DNA of 7,914 nt, from the NCBI GenBank assembly GCA_002410755.1, contig DHOL01000056.1, positions 1 to 7,914 on the forward strand, given 5' to 3'. Shown one piece after another: positions 1 to 4,581 of the stretch. The DNA comes from Ruminococcaceae bacterium UBA5391. GTDB lineage: Bacteria; Bacillota; Clostridia; Oscillospirales; Acutalibacteraceae. Below the pieces are notes generated by a model that was given only the letters and a program-made list of their open reading frames with translations, was not told the DNA's origin and did no database searches. Position numbers and translations under genes: made by a program. How positions within the stretch are numbered: the first letter of the stretch is position 1; the number at the start of each line of letters is the position of its first letter.

Positions 1-213
1 GATGCCCATGCCGCTGCCCATCACGGATATTTTTTTGCCGTGGTAGGTGCCCGTATAGCCGAGCATGTTGCGGACCGTATTGAAACAGACTGGGTTTTCA
101 AGGTAATGGTCCGCTACATATTTTGCGCGCAGCGGATCACCGGGCAGCAGAACGACTTTTGCGATCTCTCCATCCGCGACGGAGATGCTCTGGGAAATGG
201 ATGATCTTGTCAT
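1..213 (-). CDS. deoD: Purine-nucleoside phosphorylase DeoD, N-terminal part (cut by window edge)
   Basis: The first 71 codons are present and the rest lies beyond position 1. DeoD-type (hexameric) purine nucleoside phosphorylase is a cytoplasmic enzyme that splits purine (deoxy)ribonucleosides with phosphate into free base and (deoxy)ribose 1-phosphate. The fragment matches the family N-terminus: [13 protein letters not shown] at residues 22-34, a [20 protein letters not shown] stretch at 47-66, then GSGMGI. Relative to E. coli DeoD, the phosphate-binding Gly20, Arg24 and Arg43 correspond to Gly25, Arg29 and Arg48 here. The ATG at 213 is supported by the ribosome binding site AGAGAGG (complement of 221-227), 7 bases upstream and inside the end of mtnA. 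Only 3 bases separate the mtnA stop from this start, so translation is probably coupled. Identification is by recognition of the conserved N-terminus; substrate preference cannot be read from the fragment. Confidence 0.93.
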   Translation of the reverse strand, partial: MTRSSISQSISVADGEIAKVVLLPGDPLRAKYVADHYLENPVCFNTVRNMLGYTGTYHGKKISVMGSGMGI

Positions 214-216
214 GGC

Positions 217-1296
217 TTATCCTCTCTTTTCCTGAAAGAGCCCAGCGAGGCTCTCAGTGTACGGCGGGCGGCAGATGCCCTTTTCGGTCACGATGCCTGA
301 AACAAGTGTATGGTCTGTTACGTCAAATGCCGGGTTGTAACATTTTACTTCCGGCAGGGCCATCGGCTCCCGGTAAAATTTGTTCTTTATCTCATCCGGG
401 TCACGCAGCTCGATTTGAATCTGGGCGCCTGTCAGGCAGGCCATATCCACTGTGGAAGTCGGTGCCAGTGCATAGAACGGGATGCCATAATATTTTGCAA
501 GAATTGCAACACCGGAAGTCCCAATTTTATTTGCAAAATCCCCATTTGCAGCAATGCGGTCACTGCCGACAAAGCAGGCATTGATCCAGCCGTTTTTCAT
601 TACAATGCTTGCCATGTTGTCGCAAATCAGCGTCACATTTACGCCGGCTTTTTGAAGCTCATAAGTGGTCAGCCGTGCACCCTGAAGCAGCGGCCGCGTC
701 TCATCGGCAAAGACATGGAACTTCATCCCGCGCTCATGCCCAAGCAGGATTGGCCCGATTGACGTGCCATAGCGCGAAGTTGCAAGCGGCCCTGCATTGC
801 AGTGCGTCAGCACGCCATCGCCGTCATGCAGAAGGGTCAGCCCATACTCGGAAATTTTTCGGCACATCTCGATATCTTCCCGCTGAATTGCGGTGCTTTC
901 CACCCCAAGCAATGCTACCGTCTCCGTGACAGGAATGCCCCGGCCCTCTGTCACGACTTTTTCCATGCGGCGCAGGGCCCAACTCAGATTCACAGCCGTG
1001 GGGCGCGAAGAGTCAAGGTACTCCGCCGTCTTGTGGAATTTTTCAGCGAATTCACCGTAGGGAAGATTTTGGAACTGCTGTGCAAGCACATACATTGCGT
1101 AGCCGGCAAAGACACCAATCGCCGGGGCACCGCGAACCTTCAGCGTCCGGATGGCATCATAGCATTCTTCTGGCTTACTGAGTTCCAGAAAAATGAGGCG
1201 GTTTGGCAGCTGTGTCTGGTCGATGATGATGACTTTCTTTCCGTCATCAGACAGCTTTACATTCTCAGCCAGTGCCTTATGTTTCATCTTGTCCAT
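217..1296 (-). CDS. mtnA: S-methyl-5-thioribose-1-phosphate isomerase (MtnA family)
   Basis: A 359-residue cytoplasmic aldose-ketose isomerase of the MtnA/eIF2B-like family. The classical reaction converts 5-methylthioribose 1-phosphate to 5-methylthioribulose 1-phosphate in methionine salvage. Family motifs are clear: RGAPAIG at 55-61, [19 protein letters not shown] at 164-182 with catalytic Cys166, and [10 protein letters not shown] at 244-253 with catalytic Asp246. The 80-residue Cys-Asp spacing equals that of the B. subtilis enzyme (Cys160/Asp240). The C-terminal CYNPAFDVT and IVTEKGI motifs are present, so the protein is full length. The ATG at 1296 follows GGAAGGATAAC closely; a Met at codon 4 is a poorer alternative. 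The gene is first in an operon with deoD, with its own promoter at 1372-1400. Because deoD, not an MTR kinase, adjoins it, the substrate could be 5-deoxyribose 1-phosphate or ribose 1-phosphate; sequence alone does not separate these. Confidence 0.93.
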   Translation of the reverse strand: MDKMKHKALAENVKLSDDGKKVIIIDQTQLPNRLIFLELSKPEECYDAIRTLKVRGAPAIGVFAGYAMYVLAQQFQNLPYGEFAEKFHKTAEYLDSSRPTAVNLSWALRRMEKVVTEGRGIPVTETVALLGVESTAIQREDIEMCRKISEYGLTLLHDGDGVLTHCNAGPLATSRYGTSIGPILLGHERGMKFHVFADETRPLLQGARLTTYELQKAGVNVTLICDNMASIVMKNGWINACFVGSDRIAANGDFANKIGTSGVAILAKYYGIPFYALAPTSTVDMACLTGAQIQIELRDPDEIKNKFYREPMALPEVKCYNPAFDVTDHTLVSGIVTEKGICRPPYTESLAGLFQEKRG

Positions 1297-1371
1297 GTTA
1301 TCCTTCCAATCCGTTCCGACTCAAAAATTGGGAGCAGCAGGGAAATGCTTCCAGACATTCCTAACAGTTCT

Positions 1372-1400
1372 ATTTTAATCTTCCGCAGCAAGCCAGTCAA
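1372..1400 (-). promoter_or_regulatory. Sigma-A promoter of mtnA-deoD
   Basis: On the minus strand a -35 box TTGACT (1400-1395) is followed after exactly 17 bases by a -10 box TAAAAT (1377-1372). This is a near-consensus housekeeping promoter, giving a predicted start near 1365 and a leader of about 70 bases before mtnA. It lies downstream of the fba terminator, so mtnA-deoD is probably a unit separate from fba. I see no SAM riboswitch or T-box in the short leader. Confidence 0.75.
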
Positions 1401-1443
1401 TGTTTCTTTCCTTGTTTTTTTAAAGGAGGAAAACCCGGAATAT

Positions 1444-1483
1444 AAAAAAGCGCCCCGGACGCGGTAAATACGCCCAGAGCGCT
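1444..1483 (-). terminator. Intrinsic terminator after fba
   Basis: Read on the minus strand, AGCGCTCTGGGCG (1483-1471) pairs along all 13 positions with CGTCCGGGGCGCT (1461-1449), using three G-U wobbles. The loop is 9 bases, followed directly by six T (1449-1444). It starts about 30 bases past the fba stop codon and is a textbook rho-independent terminator. It separates fba from the mtnA promoter about 45 bases further on. Confidence 0.88.
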
Positions 1484-1514
1484 GATTTTTGCAGTTAACC
1501 TGGCATAGGCAGAT

Positions 1515-2459
1515 TTAGTCGTCAGCCTTACCGGCACAGCCGAGAACACAGTTAATCTTGTGCTCAACAACTGCTTTGATTGCGGCACGCCCGTCACCGA
1601 GATACTGGCGCGGATCAAAGTGTTCCGGATGCTCGGCGAAGTGCTTGCGGATGCTGGCAGTCATGGCCAGACGCAGGTCGGAGTCCACATTAATCTTGCA
1701 GACAGCCATGGTTGCCGCCTTACGGAGCATTTCCTCCGGGATGCCAATGGCATCCGGCATCTTGCCGCCGTACTGGTTGACCATCTTCACATACTCCTGC
1801 GGGACGGAGGAAGCACCGTGCAGCACAATCGGGAATCCGGGGAGACGGTCGGAGACTTCCTTCAGAATGTCAAACCGGAGCTGCGGCTTCTGGCCGGGCT
1901 TGAACTTATAGGCGCCGTGGCTGGTGCCAATGGCAATGGCAAGAGAATCAACGCCGGTGCGGCTGACAAAGTCCTGAACCTGATCCGGGTCTGTGAACTG
2001 TGCCTTATCGTTGTCAACATTCACAGCGTCCTCAATGCCTGCAAGGCGGCCAAGTTCTGCCTCGACAGTGACATTGCGCGCATGGGCGTACTCAACAACT
2101 TTTTTCGTCTCTGCAATATTTTCCTCATAAGGTTTCGAGGAACCGTCGAACATCACGGAAGTGAAGCCGCCGTCAACACAATCCTTGCAGACCTCATAGG
2201 AGGGGCCATGGTCAAGGTGGAGCACAATCGGGATTTCCGGGTGCTCAATAACCGCTGCCTCAACGAGCTTGACAAGGTATGTGTGCGTTGCATATTTGCG
2301 TGCACCTGCGGAAGCCTGCAGAATGACCGGCGCTTTCAGCTCGGCAGCTGCCTCGGTAATGCCCTGGACAATTTCCATATTATTTACATTGAATGCACCG
2401 ATGGCGTATCCGCCGGCATAAGCTTTTTTGAATATTTCCCTACTATTGACTAACGACAT
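1515..2459 (-). CDS. fba: Class II fructose-bisphosphate aldolase
   Basis: A 314-residue zinc-dependent class II aldolase that interconverts fructose 1,6-bisphosphate with dihydroxyacetone phosphate and glyceraldehyde 3-phosphate in glycolysis and gluconeogenesis. Visible family features are GAFNVNNMEI at 21-30, LHLDHG at 80-85 (catalytic Asp83, zinc ligand His84), VEAELG at 132-137, GTSHG at 178-182 (zinc ligand His181), LHGASS at 213-218 (zinc ligand His214) and the phosphate-binding NVDSDLR at 257-263. The length suits the Fba/GatY/KbaY-type class IIB group. The ATG at 2459 has GAGGAG 9 bases upstream. The gene has its own -10 box and a strong terminator, so it is probably monocistronic. 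A tagatose-bisphosphate aldolase is the main alternative. No tagatose or galactitol genes are nearby, so fructose bisphosphate is preferred. Confidence 0.93.
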   Translation of the reverse strand: MSLVNSREIFKKAYAGGYAIGAFNVNNMEIVQGITEAAAELKAPVILQASAGARKYATHTYLVKLVEAAVIEHPEIPIVLHLDHGPSYEVCKDCVDGGFTSVMFDGSSKPYEENIAETKKVVEYAHARNVTVEAELGRLAGIEDAVNVDNDKAQFTDPDQVQDFVSRTGVDSLAIAIGTSHGAYKFKPGQKPQLRFDILKEVSDRLPGFPIVLHGASSVPQEYVKMVNQYGGKMPDAIGIPEEMLRKAATMAVCKINVDSDLRLAMTASIRKHFAEHPEHFDPRQYLGDGRAAIKAVVEHKINCVLGCAGKADD

Positions 2460-2499
2460 TGGCTGTCACTCCTCAGTTCGTATTTTTATTTCGTTAGTT

Positions 2500-2505
2500 A
2501 TTATA
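2500..2505 (-). promoter_or_regulatory. Probable -10 box of fba
   Basis: A perfect TATAAT on the minus strand (2505-2500) lies about 40 bases before the fba start codon, in an AT-rich gap. No good -35 match lies 16-18 bases upstream; the best is a T-rich stretch. The promoter may be weak, activator-dependent, or supplemented by read-through from ogg. Confidence 0.5.
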
Positions 2506-2549
2506 CCCCTTTAGCTGCAAAAAAGGAATAGATGCCCCCAAAATATCGT

Positions 2550-3350
2550 TTATTTCCTTCCATTTTGCACCTTTTCCCGGAACAGTTCCGGATGATGGCG
2601 GCTGTAGTGGAAAAGATACTGCTGCGCAACGCCGGCATAAGGGCCAAACCATTCCGGGCTGCGTCCGGGGAACAGCGTGCCCATCACGCGCTTCATCCAG
2701 ACATCCATGGGAAACGCATCAAGCCGGTGCATCCCGTAAAGGAGCGTACAGGAGGCTACTTTTGGGCCGACACCCTCTATTTTGACAAGGCGCTCCTGCG
2801 CTTCAGGGAGCGGCAGACATGCAACGGCGCCAAGGTCAAGGCTCCCGGAAGCGACCTTATGTGCAGCATCCAGCACATAAGGCGCGCGGAAACCGCAGCC
2901 GAGCGCACGCAGGTCATTTTCCCCGGCACGGGCAAGGGCATCCGGAGCCGGAAAAGCGTGCATTGCCGTACCTTTTACCGGTTCCCCGTAAGCGGTACAG
3001 AGGCGCTCCACCATGCCGCGGATGCGCTTGATGTTATTGCATTGGGAAAGGATAAACGAGCACAGGGCTTCCCATGGTTCCTGCCGGAGGATGCGGATTT
3101 CCGGCGCATAAGCCGCTGCTTCCGCAAGGATCGGGTCAAGCGGCGTGAGTGAAGCGCGAATCGACGCATAATCTGTCGAAAAGTCAAAATATGTTGTCCA
3201 AAAGCTGTCCGTCAGAATGGAAAGGAGGTTTTTTCCCGTCAGCCGGAGGAAACGACCGCGCACCACACCTTCCCACGAGCCGTCCGGGAGATAATGCCAG
3301 CGGAAACACTGGCCGCAGTTAAGGATCTGCCCGAGGACTCCAGTTTTCAT
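2550..3350 (-). CDS. ogg: 8-oxoguanine DNA glycosylase/AP lyase (OGG1 type)
   Basis: A 266-residue HhH-GPD base-excision repair enzyme. The OGG1 family removes 8-oxoguanine from DNA and nicks the abasic site by beta-elimination. The resemblance to eukaryotic OGG1 is strong: NCGQCFRW at residues 11-18, ILRQEPWEALCSFILSQCNN across 87-106 (OGG1 has a very similar LLRQDP...NNN segment), RIRGMVERLC at 109-118, and the hairpin GVGPKVASC at 193-201. The lyase Lys is Lys197 and the catalytic Asp is Asp216 in FPMDVW, 19 residues apart as in human OGG1 (Lys249/Asp268). The start is set at ATG 3350 because AAGGAGGGG (complement of 3358-3366) lies just before it. An in-frame TTG at 3377 would bury that ribosome binding site inside the gene. 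The N-terminal domain is a little short for the family. Clostridial homologues of this type are known. Confidence 0.88.
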   Translation of the reverse strand: MKTGVLGQILNCGQCFRWHYLPDGSWEGVVRGRFLRLTGKNLLSILTDSFWTTYFDFSTDYASIRASLTPLDPILAEAAAYAPEIRILRQEPWEALCSFILSQCNNIKRIRGMVERLCTAYGEPVKGTAMHAFPAPDALARAGENDLRALGCGFRAPYVLDAAHKVASGSLDLGAVACLPLPEAQERLVKIEGVGPKVASCTLLYGMHRLDAFPMDVWMKRVMGTLFPGRSPEWFGPYAGVAQQYLFHYSRHHPELFREKVQNGRK

Positions 3351-3357
3351 GAAAATT

Positions 3358-3366
3358 CCCCTCCTT
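3358..3366 (-). promoter_or_regulatory. Ribosome binding site fixing the ogg start
   Basis: AAGGAGGGG on the minus strand contains a full GGAGG core and ends 7 bases before ATG 3350. It decides that ATG over the in-frame TTG at 3377, which lies upstream of it. Confidence 0.85.
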
Positions 3367-3394
3367 TCCGGTGGCAATCCACCATTCTTCCGTT

Positions 3395-3423
3395 ATAATA
3401 CCATAATTTTTTTTTGCGTACAA
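3395..3423 (-). promoter_or_regulatory. Sigma-A promoter of ogg
   Basis: On the minus strand -35 TTGTAC (3423-3418), a 17-base spacer containing nine A in a row, and -10 TATTAT (3400-3395) preceded by TGG, giving an extended -10. It sits about 45 bases upstream of the ogg start codon. The good spacing and the extended -10 make this a convincing housekeeping promoter. Confidence 0.7.
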
Positions 3424-3471
3424 CCACTTGACAAATACGGAGCGTAGTGAAAAAAGCCCGCCGGCTGTCCC

Positions 3472-3505
3472 GTATTCCCCAGTATACATTTTACGGGTGG
3501 AATAC
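3472..3505. repeat. Inverted repeat GTATTCC / GGAATAC with a competing arm pair
   Basis: GTATTCC (3472-3478) is perfectly complementary to GGAATAC (3499-3505). A second, overlapping pair, CCCGTA (3469-3474) and TACGGG (3492-3497), shares bases with the first, so the two hairpins cannot form together. Function is unknown; it could be an operator or an RNA switch, or chance. Confidence 0.35.
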
Positions 3506-3512
3506 TCAAAGC

Positions 3513-3529
3513 AAGTCTCACCTAGACTT
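3513..3529. repeat. Inverted repeat AAGTCT-5-AGACTT
   Basis: Perfect 6-base arms (3513-3518 and 3524-3529) flank a 5-base centre. It abuts a DnaA-box-like word at 3528. It may be an operator half-site pair, and chance occurrence is possible. Confidence 0.3.
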
Positions 3530-3579
3530 ATCAACACTTTCAACCGAGTTTTCCACAGCTCTTCCACGCATATTTCACC
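3528..3579 (+). other. Phased DnaA-box-like words (tentative)
   Basis: TTATCAACA at 3528 and TTTTCCACA at 3549 each differ by one base from the DnaA box TTATCCACA. Weaker matches start at 3560 (TCTTCCACG) and 3571 (TATTTCACC). The starts are 21, 11 and 11 bases apart, all in one orientation, so they face the same side of the helix. A further reverse match, TTTTCCACC, lies at 3680-3672. No perfect box is present and no replication gene is nearby, so this is a weak call. Confidence 0.25.
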
Positions 3580-3600
3580 GGTTTAGCCGGAAAAGTTGAA

Positions 3601-3613
3601 ATACGCTTCGTAT
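3601..3613. repeat. Inverted repeat ATACG-CTT-CGTAT
   Basis: Perfect 5-base arms flank a 3-base centre. The word ATACGG or its complement recurs in this gap (near 3436, 3470, 3492 and 3621), so it may be part of a repeated protein-binding word. Function is unknown. Confidence 0.3.
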
Positions 3614-3643
3614 AAACAGCATACGGGCGGGAAAAAACAGCAT
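3614..3643. repeat. Direct repeat AAACAGCAT, two copies 21 bases apart
   Basis: The nine-base word AAACAGCAT occurs at 3614-3622 and 3635-3643. The 21-base period is two helical turns, as expected for tandem binding sites of a regulator. It lies about 90-120 bases upstream of the rlmB -10 box. Confidence 0.35.
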
Positions 3644-3703
3644 GTATATTCATATTTAGAACCAAATATATGGTGGAAAACATGTTGGGAAAAAAACGTA
3701 CCC

Positions 3704-3717
3704 TTCCATATATGGAA
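3704..3717. promoter_or_regulatory. Perfect 14-base palindrome over the rlmB -35 position
   Basis: TTCCATATATGGAA is fully self-complementary and ends 14 bases before the TATAAT of rlmB, so it covers the place of the missing -35 box. A related imperfect palindrome, ACCAAATATATGGT, lies at 3661-3674, its centre 43 bases (about four helical turns) upstream. The position suits an operator for a dimeric regulator of the rlmB transcript. This is inference from placement only. Confidence 0.5.
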
Positions 3718-3728
3718 ACCGGTTTTTG

Positions 3729-3737
3729 TGATATAAT
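3729..3737 (+). promoter_or_regulatory. Extended -10 promoter of rlmB
   Basis: TGATATAAT gives a perfect -10 box (3732-3737) with the TGn extension, about 43 bases before the rlmB start codon. No recognisable -35 hexamer lies 17 bases upstream. Extended -10 promoters can work without one, or an activator may bind the palindrome at that place. Confidence 0.65.
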
Positions 3738-3779
3738 GTTTTTAAATGTAATAAAATATAAAATAAGGAGTTTTTATAG

Positions 3780-4562
3780 ATGGATTATGAACAGAAAAGC
3801 AAAACAACCGAAAGAGAACCGGAAGGCGTGATTGCCGGGCGCAATGCCGTAACGGAGGCTCTCCGCAGCGGCAGGGCGATTGACAGCCTTTATATTGCCC
3901 GCGGTGACCGCTCCGGCAGCCTTGGCGCGATTGCCGCACAGGCAAAAAAGCTGGGCATTCCCGTAAAGGATGCTGATCCCGTTAAGTTGGATCATCTGTG
4001 TGTCGGAGCAGTTCATCAGGGTGTTGTCGCCGTTGCCGCGGCAAAGGACTACGCTTCAATCGACGACATCTTTGCGCTTGCAGCACAGCGGAAAGAACCG
4101 CCGTTCCTCATTATCGCAGACGGCCTGGAGGACCCGCATAATCTCGGTGCCGTCCTCCGTGTAGCAGAGTGTACAGGCGCACATGGCGTTATTATTCCAA
4201 AGCGCCGCAGCGTGGGGCTGACCTGGGCCGTTGGAAAATCAAGTGCCGGTGCAGTGGAGTATATCCCCGTCGCCCGCGTATCAAACCTCGCCGCAGCGGT
4301 GGACGAGTTGAAAAAGCGCGGCGTATGGATCTATGCCGCCGATCTGGACGGCGAAACCTGGTGCAACGTTGATTACACCGGCCCGGCTGCTGTTGTAATT
4401 GGCTCGGAGGGCTTTGGTGTAAGCCGGCTGCTTCGGGAAAAATCGGATTTCATCATATCTCTGCCGATGATGGGAAAGATAAATTCGCTGAATGCATCGG
4501 TTGCCTGCGGTGTGATCTGCTATGAAATTGCCCGTCAGAGGAACCACATTCGAGCAAAATGA
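3780..4562 (+). CDS. rlmB: 23S rRNA (guanosine-2'-O-)-methyltransferase RlmB (SpoU/TrmH family)
   Basis: A 260-residue SPOUT-class methyltransferase that uses S-adenosylmethionine to methylate a guanosine 2'-hydroxyl in the peptidyl-transferase region of 23S rRNA (G2251 in E. coli). The N-terminal substrate-binding domain includes AGRNAVTEALRSG at 19-31 and HQGVVA at 79-84. The knotted catalytic domain has motif 1 DPHNLGAVLRVAECTGA at 118-134 (Asn121, Arg127), motif 2 VVIGSEGFGVS at 205-215 (Glu210), and motif 3 LPMMGKINSLNASVACG at 228-244 (Asn238). Length and motif order are normal. The ATG at 3780 has AAGGAG 9 bases upstream. It is the first gene of a likely two-gene unit, with the next start 19 bases past its stop. 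In Firmicutes rlmB often lies near cysS and mrnC; here its neighbours differ. A related tRNA methyltransferase is less likely given the motif set. Confidence 0.9.
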   Translation: MDYEQKSKTTEREPEGVIAGRNAVTEALRSGRAIDSLYIARGDRSGSLGAIAAQAKKLGIPVKDADPVKLDHLCVGAVHQGVVAVAAAKDYASIDDIFALAAQRKEPPFLIIADGLEDPHNLGAVLRVAECTGAHGVIIPKRRSVGLTWAVGKSSAGAVEYIPVARVSNLAAAVDELKKRGVWIYAADLDGETWCNVDYTGPAAVVIGSEGFGVSRLLREKSDFIISLPMMGKINSLNASVACGVICYEIARQRNHIRAK

Positions 4563-4581
4563 TTAGGGGAGCGGATCAGTT

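Larger units (their letters stand above)
3424..3703. other. Divergent intergenic region without a gene
   Basis: About 280 bases lie between the ogg promoter (minus) and the rlmB promoter (plus). No reading frame here has both a ribosome binding site and protein-like composition. The stretch is AT-rich and holds several short inverted and direct repeats, listed separately. A TTGACA at 3428-3433 on the plus strand has no matching -10. A 4-bp GC hairpin with six T on the minus strand (around 3450-3465) is too short to call a terminator. Confidence 0.6.

Noticed and set aside
1297..1371. SAM riboswitch or attenuator in the mtnA leader
   Set aside because: The leader is only about 70 bases and lacks SAM-riboswitch motifs. 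A small imperfect stem near GGAAGCA is not followed by a convincing terminator.
1560..2453. Long plus-strand open frame (297 codons) opposite fba
   Set aside because: It mirrors fba almost end to end, its translation lacks protein-like motifs, and fba has all its active-site residues. It is a codon-bias shadow.
2520..2549. Terminator between ogg and fba
   Set aside because: The candidate stem has only four pairs, two of them G-U, before the T run. That is too weak to call.
3351..3377. TTG at 3377 as the ogg start
   Set aside because: It would place the strong AAGGAGGGG site inside the coding region. The ATG at 3350 sits at ideal distance from that site.
3428..3456. Plus-strand promoter from TTGACA at 3428
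   Set aside because: The -35 is perfect, but nothing resembling a -10 box lies 16-18 bases downstream.
3319..3567. 82-codon minus-strand frame overlapping the start of ogg
   Set aside because: It overlaps the ogg promoter and ribosome binding site in another frame, has no convincing ribosome binding site, and its translation resembles no known protein.
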